DNA of 34,888 nucleotides from Bacillota bacterium (GTDB lineage: Bacteria; Bacillota; UBA994; UBA5500). The translations under genes were made by a program, and so were the position numbers. Below, piece by piece: positions 1 to 7,009 of the stretch (position 1 is the stretch's first letter; each line of letters begins with the position of its first letter). The DNA is taken from contig JAEZJZ010000033.1 of assembly GCA_023436245.1 (NCBI GenBank), positions 1 through 34,888 on the forward strand. The letters run 5' to 3'. The notes below the pieces were generated by a model. That model ran no database searches. It saw only the letters and a list, made by a program, of their open reading frames with translations, and had not been told where the DNA came from.

Positions 1-118
1 AGCAGATCGATTCGATTGCCCCTGCTTGCGGGACCCTGACGGGTCCCATCACCTCTCGTAACCCATGCTGGGGTGGTCAACTTTTGGATTAGCGCGGTGG
101 TCAACTTTTCGATTGACA
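1..118. mobile_element. End of an IS21-like insertion sequence (partial)
   Basis: Two copies of a 19-base motif, identical except for one base, lie in direct orientation 24 bases apart at 72-90 and 96-114. The shared core GGTGGTCAACTTTT is at 72-85 and 96-109. Read on the minus strand from 118, the segment begins TGTCAATCG, and IS21-family elements typically start with TG and carry repeated terminal motifs of this sort. The open frame of the neighbouring metallo-beta-lactamase loses its homology exactly at this boundary. A short hairpin (30-36 with 41-47) lies further inside. The transposase genes, if present, are left of the window, so the family assignment rests only on the end structure. 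Confidence 0.6.
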
Positions 119-585
119 TTCACAGCGATACCTTCTCTCGGACCAAGTCCTTGTGTCAGGACCTCGGCGTCACTCAAGCAATAGCCAAACTGATACGTAC
201 TCCGAAGCCGCTTGACGTCGCTCAGCTCTTCCGAACGCCCCAGCATCGGTCTCATCGGCGCAAAAGCAATGACCTCCTCAACTGTATCGGCAAAAGCACC
301 CGCCCCACCTCGATGATCAGGATGCCAATGAGTGTAAATCAGGGTCTTGACGGGTTTCTCAGTGATGCCAGCGATTATCTCCTTCAGTCTTTCAGCTCTT
401 GAGTCCGTCTCACAGGCATCGATCAGGATAACAGAACTCTCCGCCTCAATGATGATGGAGTTGCTGTGTGCATATCCCACTACATGGTGGATGCCGCCTG
501 CTACTTCCGTAACGGATGGCGGGAACGCGGTCTCCCCATAGTTTCTCAACAGTTGTTCTCCGTTCTCTTTCAGCACACTCATCAT
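49..585 (-). pseudogene. Truncated alkyl-sulfatase-like metallo-beta-lactamase
   Basis: The 178-codon frame begins like enzymes of the SdsA1/BDS1 alkyl sulfatase group, which hydrolyse sulfate esters with a dinuclear zinc site. The zinc motif THWHPDHRGG is at about residues 84-93, preceded by the metallo-beta-lactamase strand ending ILIDACETD. Homology-like sequence stops near residue 155 (GPREGIAVN). The last two dozen codons are translated from the IS21-like end and include the KVDH motif twice, because the terminal repeat is read through. Family members are several hundred residues long, so the dimerisation and sterol-carrier-like domains are missing. The start is one of two adjacent ATGs behind a purine-rich AAAGGGG. 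Probably non-functional. It is not WalJ, the metallo-beta-lactamase found in many wal operons. Confidence 0.75.
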
Positions 586-820
586 ACCCCTTTCTACAGG
601 TCGACTCAGGACTCTGCACCAATAGTACCGAACACATGTCCGCCTGTCAACGTACTCCAGCCAAACATGAGACCGTTCTGCCCTCCAGACGCGCCGTCAG
701 GATAGGCTTAAGTACAGTTGACACGAACGAATCGGAGATCCCCTGGAACAACGCACACGGCAACCGCAAACGCCCCCCTGGCCGTTTTTTCGGAGGCTAC
801 CTCCCCCCGGCATCCCCCGC

Positions 821-854
821 AAACCAAAGCCGCCCAGGAAGTCTCCTGAGCGGC
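821..854 (-). terminator. Hairpin downstream of rlmH
   Basis: An 11-base-pair stem (829-839 with 844-854, one G-U pair) has a 4-base loop. On the minus strand it is followed by a short interrupted T stretch (TTTGGTTT). It lies 22 bases past the rlmH stop codon, which suits a Rho-independent terminator for htrA-rlmH, although the T tract is weak. The rest of 586-875 shows no convincing gene. Confidence 0.5.
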
Positions 855-875
855 CGATGCCAAAAAAGTACGCCT

Positions 876-1355
876 TCACTTGTGATATGCTTCACCGCGT
901 CGAATCTTCATCGCCCGGTAGAGCTGTTCCAAAAGGATCACCCGCATCAACTGATGAGGGAAGGTAAAGGCCGAGAAGGAGAGGCGCAGGCTGGCCGCCT
1001 GCAGGATGCTTTCATCCAGGCCATAGGATCCGCCGATGACAAGGGCGAAGTTGCCGCGACCGTATGTCTCCTCAGTTTCCAGATAAGCTGCCAACTCGGG
1101 CGAGGTCATGGAGCGACCGGCGACATCGAGCGCGATGATCGCCTGCCCGGGGCGGATCAGCTTGCGCATGCGTTCTGCTTCCCGCTGCTTGGCCTGAAGC
1201 AGCAGGGCCGGGCTATCCTCGTTCTGCACCCGCTCTTCGGTGACTTCCAGCACCTTGGTGTCCGCGTAAGGACGGAGGCGCTTCAGATACTCCTCACAGG
1301 CCTGCTTCCAGTGCTTCTCACGCAGATTGCCGACGGCAATGATACTGAACTGCAT
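876..1355 (-). CDS. rlmH: 23S rRNA pseudouridine-1915 N3-methyltransferase RlmH
   Basis: RlmH is a SPOUT-class enzyme that methylates N3 of pseudouridine 1915 in helix 69 of 23S rRNA, acting on the 70S ribosome. The 159-residue length is the family norm. The N-terminus MQFSIIAVGNLREKHW and the C-terminal knot sequence VIGGSYGLDESI are family signatures; the latter forms the S-adenosylmethionine site. The ATG lies one base beyond the htrA stop codon, so the two are co-transcribed and probably translationally coupled. The htrA-rlmH adjacency is also found near the wal operon in Bacillus. Confidence 0.95.
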   Translation of the reverse strand: MQFSIIAVGNLREKHWKQACEEYLKRLRPYADTKVLEVTEERVQNEDSPALLLQAKQREAERMRKLIRPGQAIIALDVAGRSMTSPELAAYLETEETYGRGNFALVIGGSYGLDESILQAASLRLSFSAFTFPHQLMRVILLEQLYRAMKIRRGEAYHK

Positions 1356-1356
1356 G

Positions 1357-2637
1357 CTACGGCGTGGCGGCCAGAGTGGCTGTCAGCGTCCTCTGTTGCC
1401 GGTCGCGCACGATGAGCAGCTCAACCTTCTCACCGACTTTACGAGCAAACAGCTCCCGCTGCAAATCGTTGAAGGTACGGATATCGTTGTCACCGATCTT
1501 GAGCAAGATGTCGCCTTGACGCAAACCGGCGAGCGCGGCTGGGCTGCTGGCGGAGACTTCACTGATGTAGATGCCGTAATCGGTGCCCAGGTTGTAGGTG
1601 CGGTTTAATTGGGCGCTCACTTCAGCCGAAATGGTGACGCCGAGGAACGGTCGCACCACCTTACCGGACTGAATCAGTTGCTCGATCACTGGCCGGGCGG
1701 TGTTGATCGGAATGGCAAACCCCATGCCCTCCACGCCCTCCATCTGAATCTTGGCCTGGTTGATGCCGATCACGCGCCCGTTCTTATCCACGAGCGCACC
1801 GCCGCTGTTGCCGGAGTTGATGGCCGCATCCGTCTGGATCAGCTTCAACTGCACGCCCTCCATCTCCAAATCGCGGTTCAAGGCGCTGATGATGCCGGCG
1901 GTCACGGAACGCTGAAACTGCAGGCCGAGCGGGTTACCAATGGCCACGGCCAGTTCGCCGACGCGGATTGCGTCTGAATCGCCGAACTGGGCTACGGTCA
2001 AGTTGCGGTACTCCTCTGGCAGCGAGGCTGGGTTGATTTTGATCACGGCCAGGTCGGTGACGGAGTCGCTGCCGACCAACTGGGCTGTCGTCTCCACTCC
2101 AGGAGCTAGGGTCACGGTCAGTTCACGTGCTCCGGAAACCACGTGGTTGTTGGTGACGATATAGCCTTGGGCGTCAAAGATCACGCCGGAACCGACCGCT
2201 TCATTCTCGTACATCCGAAAACCGTTCTGCGTCACAATTTTGGTGGTAATGCCTACGATGGCCGGTTCCACGAGGGCCGCCACCTGCGCCACCACCCCAG
2301 AGGCCGCTAGATCTGCCGGGCTCTCGCCTGTGAGCGGTGGTAGCTGATAATTGCTCTGGCCAGCTGCTTGCGGCCAGGGCAGGTATTTGCCGTAGAGGTA
2401 CGCCGGACCCAGATAGGCGGCGCCGATGCCCCCAAGTAGCGCACTGAGCACGGCCACAGCGAACAACATGGTTAGTCCAAACTTGCGCGGCGGCTCGTAG
2501 TAAGCTCGTCCCGAGTAGGAGCGATGGGAAGCGTATGGTGTTTGCTCTGCATAGGTGCGTGTCGGCTCTACCAGCGGCTGCTCCTCCGCTGGTTGCTCTC
2601 GTTCCCTATCCCTGAATTCCTCGTCCAAGAAGAACAC
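1357..2637 (-). CDS. htrA: HtrA-like membrane-anchored serine protease (DegP/YyxA type)
   Basis: This is a 426-residue trypsin-like protease for envelope protein quality control. It has a charged cytoplasmic N-terminus of about 50 residues, one membrane segment (about 54-78), a protease domain and one C-terminal PDZ domain (about 325-420). The catalytic triad is visible as His165 (TNNHVV), Asp195 (VTDLAV) and Ser278 (GNSGGAL). The start is GTG with only a G-run directly upstream and no well-spaced ribosome binding site, so the exact start is uncertain. It is the first gene of the htrA-rlmH operon and is the likely counterpart of YyxA/HtrC downstream of walJ in Bacillus, although here two tRNAs and two small genes separate it from the wal operon. 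Confidence 0.93.
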   Translation of the reverse strand: MFFLDEEFRDREREQPAEEQPLVEPTRTYAEQTPYASHRSYSGRAYYEPPRKFGLTMLFAVAVLSALLGGIGAAYLGPAYLYGKYLPWPQAAGQSNYQLPPLTGESPADLAASGVVAQVAALVEPAIVGITTKIVTQNGFRMYENEAVGSGVIFDAQGYIVTNNHVVSGARELTVTLAPGVETTAQLVGSDSVTDLAVIKINPASLPEEYRNLTVAQFGDSDAIRVGELAVAIGNPLGLQFQRSVTAGIISALNRDLEMEGVQLKLIQTDAAINSGNSGGALVDKNGRVIGINQAKIQMEGVEGMGFAIPINTARPVIEQLIQSGKVVRPFLGVTISAEVSAQLNRTYNLGTDYGIYISEVSASSPAALAGLRQGDILLKIGDNDIRTFNDLQRELFARKVGEKVELLIVRDRQQRTLTATLAATP

Positions 2638-2683
2638 CCCCGTCTAGTCTAATCTATCGGCCAAATCAGGCCGTTACATACAG

Positions 2684-2692
2684 ATTATATCA
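2684..2692 (-). promoter_or_regulatory. Extended -10 promoter for htrA-rlmH
   Basis: On the minus strand the sequence reads TGATATAAT, a perfect sigma-A -10 hexamer with an extended TGn element. No good -35 hexamer stands at 16-18 bases. The htrA start codon is about 47 bases downstream, and the leader contains a small CGGCC/GGCCG hairpin (2659-2674). Confidence 0.6.
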
Positions 2693-2774
2693 TTCCCCAT
2701 CCGGCAATTTGCCTGCGGAAAGTCGGCGGGACTGTCAGCTGATTTTGAAAAAACGATGAAAAGCTGTGCCAGTC

Positions 2775-2807
2775 ACACAAAAAACCAGCTCTTACAGAGC
2801 TGGTTTT
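2775..2807 (-). terminator. Terminator of the tRNA-Gln/tRNA-Glu unit
   Basis: An 11-base-pair perfect stem (2781-2791 with 2797-2807) has loop TTACA. On the minus strand it runs into a T tract (the complement of A2779-2784). It stands directly downstream of tRNA-Glu and upstream of the htrA promoter, separating the two units. Confidence 0.85.
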
Positions 2808-2816
2808 GCTGGCATT

Positions 2817-2891
2817 TGGTAGCGCATACGGGAGTCGAACCCGTGCTACCGCCTTGAGAGGGCGGCGTCCTAACCACTAGACCAATGCGCC
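2817..2891 (-). tRNA. tRNA-Glu (anticodon CTC)
   Basis: A full cloverleaf can be drawn. The acceptor stem is GGCGCAT/ATGCGCT with a G-U first pair. The anticodon stem CCGCC/GGCGG holds loop CTCTCAA, giving anticodon CTC. The T-arm GTTCGACTC is present and the CCA end is encoded. It follows tRNA-Gln by 9 bases in the same transcript. Confidence 0.95.
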
Positions 2892-2900
2892 AAAATGAAA

Positions 2901-2974
2901 TGGCTGGGGATGATGGATTCGAACCACCACCAACTGATCCAGAGTCAGCCGTCCTACCATTAGACGAATCCCCA
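2901..2974 (-). tRNA. tRNA-Gln (anticodon CTG)
   Basis: The acceptor stem begins TGGGGAT and pairs with ATCCCCA. The anticodon stem GCTGA/TCAGT holds loop CTCTGGA, giving anticodon CTG. The T-arm GGTTCGAATCC and an encoded GCCA end are present. It is the promoter-proximal tRNA of the pair. Confidence 0.93.
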
Positions 2975-2986
2975 ACAGCAAGATTG

Positions 2987-3016
2987 ATTATAGCATCCAC
3001 TTTTGCTGGGCGTCAA
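2987..3016 (-). promoter_or_regulatory. Strong sigma-A promoter of the two-tRNA unit
   Basis: On the minus strand TTGACG (3011-3016) is separated by 18 bases from a perfect TATAAT (2987-2992). The first tRNA begins 13 bases beyond the -10 box, so transcription would start a few bases ahead of the mature tRNA. Confidence 0.85.
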
Positions 3017-3135
3017 GCTTTGTTGAATATCCTTTTCATGGGAGGCAATCATCCGGCCCACTGCGTTTCGGAATCAGGAGTGACGTTCGTTGCCTGTCGT
3101 GGGCGCACGGCCACCAAAATTCGCCCGAAGCACTC

Positions 3136-3405
3136 CTAGATGTCTCGCCGGTAGATGATCTTCCGGATGCTCTCGTAGCCGAGATGGTAGGCGTCCATCA
3201 GTTGCTCGATGCTGTGTCCATCCTGGTAACAGCGCCGAATCTTCTGGTTGCGCAACCGAATCTCATGCTTCTGTCCGTTTCGTTCGCCCCACCCAACGCG
3301 CTCGCCAGTGGGCTTTGGAATATAGAGTTGAGTGCCTTGCACATATTTCTGAATTTCGGCCACCAGCCTGGCTGGCAGAATCTCCTCGGCATTCTGGTAC
3401 TTCAT
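3136..3405 (-). CDS. CD3324 family protein with Mor-like helix-turn-helix
   Basis: The small basic 89-residue protein matches my recollection of the CD3324 family, common in Clostridia. Its N-terminus MKYQNAEEILPARLVAEIQKY is typical and followed by an IYIPKP segment. The C-terminal half (about 50-87) has the pattern of a Mor-type helix-turn-helix (MDAYHLGYESIRKIIYRR). It is therefore probably a DNA-binding regulator, but its target is unknown. A strong ribosome binding site (AAGGAGG) lies 7 bases before the ATG. It stands alone between the tRNA promoter and the terminator of the tiny upstream unit. Confidence 0.8.
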   Translation of the reverse strand: MKYQNAEEILPARLVAEIQKYVQGTQLYIPKPTGERVGWGERNGQKHEIRLRNQKIRRCYQDGHSIEQLMDAYHLGYESIRKIIYRRDI

Positions 3406-3457
3406 GCACGTTGCCTCCTTGCGCGAATATCTTCAGGTTCCGACGAAATCGGAACAC

Positions 3458-3492
3458 AAAAAACCATGGGCGGTGATGACCTGCCCATGGTT
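3458..3492 (-). terminator. Terminator of the 31-codon unit
   Basis: A perfect 10-base-pair stem (3462-3471 with 3483-3492, extendable by a G-U and a G-C pair) is followed on the minus strand by a T tract (the complement of A3458-3463). It lies 32 bases after the small ORF's stop codon. Confidence 0.8.
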
Positions 3493-3524
3493 AATCCGCG
3501 TTTTGGAGCGCACGGCCTTAAAGC

Positions 3525-3620
3525 CTAAAGAACACCCTTTTCGGCGGCGGGCAGATCAAGAACGTTGGTCACGAGAGCAGATGCATTGCTGTCGAAAACA
3601 GCCAGTCTCAGCTTGATCAT
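3525..3620 (-). CDS. Small ORF of 31 codons with its own promoter and terminator
   Basis: The frame encodes a 31-residue peptide starting MIKLRLAVFDSNAS and ending EKGVL. A good ribosome binding site (GGAAAGGTGGTG) lies about 6 bases before the ATG, a sigma-A-type promoter starts transcription about 28 bases upstream, and a strong hairpin terminator follows. I do not recognise the peptide. It has no signal peptide, Cys pair or membrane segment. The first residues faintly recall the first strand of a response-regulator receiver, so a decayed gene remnant is possible. A leader-like or regulatory RNA with an incidental ORF is another possibility. Confidence 0.5.
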   Translation of the reverse strand: MIKLRLAVFDSNASALVTNVLDLPAAEKGVL

Positions 3621-3655
3621 GTTCCCACCACCTTTCCTAAGTAATTACAGTTGCT

Positions 3656-3685
3656 ATTCTAGCACGACCCAAAAGCAACTGGCAA
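3656..3685 (-). promoter_or_regulatory. Promoter of the 31-codon unit
   Basis: On the minus strand TTGCCA (3680-3685) and TAGAAT (3656-3661) are 18 bases apart, near the sigma-A consensus. The predicted transcript would run about 190 bases to the hairpin at 3458-3492. Confidence 0.65.
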
Positions 3686-3745
3686 GGTCCGTTTTGTCTT
3701 TGTTATGGAATCGTAATAATCGGAAACTTCTCGGAAGGACGCATA

Positions 3746-4696
3746 TTAATGCATCCGCAGGATCAGCCGTTTGTGCCCAGGCACAGCCTGACCTCCAAAA
3801 CGGGTCTCCAGCCTGTTGGTGACCTCCTGCCCAGCCACGATCTGCAATTGCTGGATGCCGAATTTGCGTGCCCAGGGCATCGCTGCGGCCACCAGATCGC
3901 CGTCAATGTGGCGGCTCCAAATATACAGTTCTGCGTTCTGGCCATTGCCCAACGGCCGCAGGCATAGATAAGCAGGGTTGTCCACACTCTGGCAGGCTAG
4001 CGTCATGCCCTCTTCCACCGGCTTAAGCGGCAGAGCATAGAGACCAGGCTGCAACGCCCAGGTGAGTTGCTGCCAGCATTGCTGGCTCGTCTGGTAAGTC
4101 CCAGCCCAGAACGATAGCTCAGCCAAAGGCTGATGCGTCCTCGGCCAAGGGGCCGCCACCAGATCCACGCCGACGCTGACCGGCTCAGTGCGGGTTGAAA
4201 TAACCAACGTACTCTGCAGTTGCTCTTCCTTGAGCCCGAAACGCCGGTAGAGGTGCTCCGCCTGAGTGCTCGGGTTGTGCACAGTGACGGCACTACAATC
4301 ATAAACTCTGGCTCGCCGCAGGATCTCGGTCAGCAATGCTGAGCCGACGCCATGCCCCCGAGCCAAGCGATGCACATAGAGGACCGATATGTTTAGGGCG
4401 AGACCGCCAAATGTTCTGTCCTGACCAAGCCAGAGCTCGGCCTCCCCAAGCAACTTTTGCCCGCGGCTGGCGACCAAAGGGGTTTGGCCGGCCAGAAGCA
4501 ATGCGTTCAGGTGAATAGCGCAGGTTTCGGGGCTCATCCAAGGGCCGCCCGCTAGCCAACGCTCAGCCATGGAGGTCCGTTGCCAAATCTCCATGTCCAC
4601 TCGTCCGAGTTCATCCACCCATTGGTCGATGTCACTAGCATGAACTTGCCAAATCTGGCTGTAGTCCATCAACGATGCTTTGCGAACCCGAATCAT
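3746..4696 (-). CDS. GNAT family N-acetyltransferase
   Basis: The 316-residue protein has a GNAT domain in its first half. The acetyl-CoA loop (motif A) reads RLARGHGVGSALL near residue 115, and the preceding strand is LNISVLYVH. The C-terminal half has no recognisable motif and could be a second, degenerate GNAT-like fold. It overlaps the yycI stop by 4 bases (ATGA), making it the last gene of the wal operon. It occupies the place of walJ in Bacillus. The substrate is unknown. No terminator is obvious immediately downstream. Confidence 0.85.
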   Translation of the reverse strand: MIRVRKASLMDYSQIWQVHASDIDQWVDELGRVDMEIWQRTSMAERWLAGGPWMSPETCAIHLNALLLAGQTPLVASRGQKLLGEAELWLGQDRTFGGLALNISVLYVHRLARGHGVGSALLTEILRRARVYDCSAVTVHNPSTQAEHLYRRFGLKEEQLQSTLVISTRTEPVSVGVDLVAAPWPRTHQPLAELSFWAGTYQTSQQCWQQLTWALQPGLYALPLKPVEEGMTLACQSVDNPAYLCLRPLGNGQNAELYIWSRHIDGDLVAAAMPWARKFGIQQLQIVAGQEVTNRLETRFGGQAVPGHKRLILRMH

Positions 4697-5586
4697 CGAC
4701 TGCCGCCTCCCCAGTAGCGCACTCCGGCCGGGAGGAACACCTCCGCCTGCCCTTGTTCCTCGGCCGAGGTGATCAGTCGCCAGACCGGCTGCAGCGTCTG
4801 ATCATCGCCAGGCAGCAGGCCGAAGCCGAGGCGCAAGTCAAGGATCTGTGAGTCTTCGGTCTGCCTGCCTGCCTGGGCCAAGTAACGAGTCAAGGGACGA
4901 TCAGAGGCCACCAGTTGCTGCTTTTTGCCGCTGACATCTGAAGCATAGCTCTGGCGGGCCTGAAGGCCCACCACTTGATTTCCACGCACTCGAATGCGGT
5001 AGTAGTCCATAAAGGAAGGCAGCCCCTGCTGCAGGCGGTTGAGCTCGATAGTGGTCATCCCATTGCCCTGATCCGAGGTCACGAGGCCCGCCTGATAAAG
5101 CAGGGCTTCCTTCTGTCCCAGATGCGCAGTCAGGAACTCCCGTGCCAACCTGGTGCTGTCCGCCGGGGCGCCGAGTGCTCCTCTGCTCTCGCCAACCGAC
5201 AAATCCAATGTCAGTTCCAGATGGTAGCGGTCTGGAACGACCTTGAGCGACTGCGCTCCCTGTTGATAAAGAAAGCCCCCTGACGCTGGCCGTGTCACCG
5301 TCCAACCAGCCTGAAGCCAGGTGTTCGCCGCGGTCTCGGCCGCAGCTGCCTGGTTCGCAGGCTCAGCCAATGTCAGACTCGCCGCCCTGCCCACTTCCAG
5401 GGGAACAGGCTCGCCGACTAGCTCGAACCCATAGTGGCTACAGAGCGTCGCCAATTCCTGAACATCCTCCGGCCCGAGCTTGGTGACCACGTTCACTCTG
5501 GTACCGTCATAGAGCAGCCAAGCGAGGTAGAGGTCAACCAACAGGAAGCCGATGATCAGTATCGTCTTGGCTTTCGGCCAATCCAT
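4693..5586 (-). CDS. yycI: WalRK regulatory protein YycI
   Basis: YycI is a bitopic membrane protein that, with YycH, modulates the WalK sensor through transmembrane contacts. The start MDWPKAKTILIIGFLLVDLY is the family hallmark: a short cytoplasmic tail and one membrane segment (about 7-25). The remaining roughly 270 residues are extracytoplasmic, ending in a YycI-type domain with LQPVWRLI near residue 265. A ribosome binding site (AAGGAG) precedes the ATG. It follows yycH by 29 bases. Confidence 0.88.
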   Translation of the reverse strand: MDWPKAKTILIIGFLLVDLYLAWLLYDGTRVNVVTKLGPEDVQELATLCSHYGFELVGEPVPLEVGRAASLTLAEPANQAAAAETAANTWLQAGWTVTRPASGGFLYQQGAQSLKVVPDRYHLELTLDLSVGESRGALGAPADSTRLAREFLTAHLGQKEALLYQAGLVTSDQGNGMTTIELNRLQQGLPSFMDYYRIRVRGNQVVGLQARQSYASDVSGKKQQLVASDRPLTRYLAQAGRQTEDSQILDLRLGFGLLPGDDQTLQPVWRLITSAEEQGQAEVFLPAGVRYWGGGSR

Positions 5587-5615
5587 GTCAGTTCACTCCT
5601 TCACCTAAAGGTTGT

Positions 5616-7004
5616 TCATTCCGGGCGAATGACACCGGGATCGTTCGACAGACTGAAGGCGTGCACCAGCAGCTGCTCTCCGCTATTTAGCTCGATCACC
5701 CAAACTGGGAAAATATACATTGGGTCTGTATCGAACGGTTGCTCCGCGTCCAAGGCGGTGAAATCGAGTTGGTAATAGCCGAGGTAGATGTCCGCGACGC
5801 TCTTGTTGCCGAGCGCTTGGTCAGCTGTCTGCAACGCATCTTCAGGCGTGCGGAGTTCATAGGGGAAGTATCCCGCCTGCAACACCCGATAGGTCTTGCT
5901 GGCATAGCTCTTCACCCCGTCTGAGGCCACCTGCACGGATAGTGTCGCCGGCCTCGAGTCCACCAACGGATATCCCTGATAAACTTGCATGAAGCGGAAT
6001 TCGTAACCTGAAGAGCCAATCTGCCGGATGCCGTCAGCCAGCACAGACTTCGGCCAGCCACCGTGCACGCCGATGAAGTTAAATGCCTGCTCGAACTTCT
6101 GCGTCAGGGTAACCAACTCAGCTCCGGGCTGCGACACCGTTTCGGTGTATTCCAATAGCCCGGTGTTGGATATCTTCAGCACCTGCTGATTGGCGGTGAT
6201 AAAGCTCTCGATCACCTCGCCATCTGCAAACACTTCCGTCTTGGGCATGCGTGGGGTGATGCTGAAGAACTTGCGGACAATGCCGGATTTATCGGCAGCC
6301 CGGTAGGGCGGCGCCACCATCAGCTCCGGCAGAGCGGTTAACCGCCTTGGCACGTAGAGGCCTGCGTGCGAAAGCGCAGATACACCCTCCGGCACCTGCA
6401 CGCTGCGCAGACGCTGGCTGGAGGAATAGGTGAGCTGGGTCAAGTCGGCCAAAGTCACTATGTTCTGCTCAGTACTCCAGTTCCACCGCCAAACCTGGTT
6501 TGTCTGCAAGTTACGAAAGTAGATCGCGTTGTCATGCAACGGAATCAGCACCCGATCGAAGAAAAACGGTTCAGTCTTGAAGCGATGAAAGCTGGATTTA
6601 TTGGCGGCCAACCACCAGTAGTTCAACTCAACCTGGCCGGTATAGCGCAGTTCCAGACTGTTGCCAGCGGCCTGTTGCCAGGCGGAAGCGTTGCTGGCGA
6701 TTGGGTCGCCCGGTGTTCCGGCCACCTTGGATAGGGCCTCTTTGACTGCCTCCCAGATTGCGCCATACTGACTGTCTGAGAGACGTAGCTGGTAATGGTT
6801 ATTGCCTGAGTGAGCGTAGATGTGCAAGGGTCTGTAGAGATCCAGGTAGGACTTGAACTCCGTTTCTCCCGGAGGCAGAGTTCCTGCGGGAGAGACGATT
6901 GCCAGGGACGCCTGGGCCCCATCCTGCATCCAAAACATTCTGGTCAGCTGAAAGCTGAGCAGAATGAGCAGCAGCAAGACGCCCGTCTTCACTTTCTCCC
7001 GCAT
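5616..7004 (-). CDS. yycH: WalRK regulatory protein YycH
   Basis: The 462-residue protein has one N-terminal membrane segment (about 8-25) and a large outer domain, the YycH architecture. The tail includes FPVWVIELNSGEQLL, a pattern shared with YycH and YycI. In Bacillus YycH and YycI restrain WalK activity; in other species they activate it, so the sign cannot be predicted here. The gene starts 5 bases after walK ends, with its ribosome binding site (GGAGG) overlapping the walK stop region. Confidence 0.87.
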   Translation of the reverse strand: MREKVKTGVLLLLILLSFQLTRMFWMQDGAQASLAIVSPAGTLPPGETEFKSYLDLYRPLHIYAHSGNNHYQLRLSDSQYGAIWEAVKEALSKVAGTPGDPIASNASAWQQAAGNSLELRYTGQVELNYWWLAANKSSFHRFKTEPFFFDRVLIPLHDNAIYFRNLQTNQVWRWNWSTEQNIVTLADLTQLTYSSSQRLRSVQVPEGVSALSHAGLYVPRRLTALPELMVAPPYRAADKSGIVRKFFSITPRMPKTEVFADGEVIESFITANQQVLKISNTGLLEYTETVSQPGAELVTLTQKFEQAFNFIGVHGGWPKSVLADGIRQIGSSGYEFRFMQVYQGYPLVDSRPATLSVQVASDGVKSYASKTYRVLQAGYFPYELRTPEDALQTADQALGNKSVADIYLGYYQLDFTALDAEQPFDTDPMYIFPVWVIELNSGEQLLVHAFSLSNDPGVIRPE

Positions 7005-7009
7005 CGAGG

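Noticed and set aside
49..585. WalJ (YycJ) encoded by the metallo-beta-lactamase frame
   Set aside because: The sequence fits the alkyl sulfatase group, lies on the far side of rlmH rather than after yycI, and is truncated by an insertion sequence end.
516..1415. 299-codon plus-strand frame over rlmH
   Set aside because: It is antisense to rlmH, with no recognised domain and no ribosome binding site.
2773..3000. Short protein frame over the tRNA pair
   Set aside because: It only translates the antisense or sense of two good tRNA genes.
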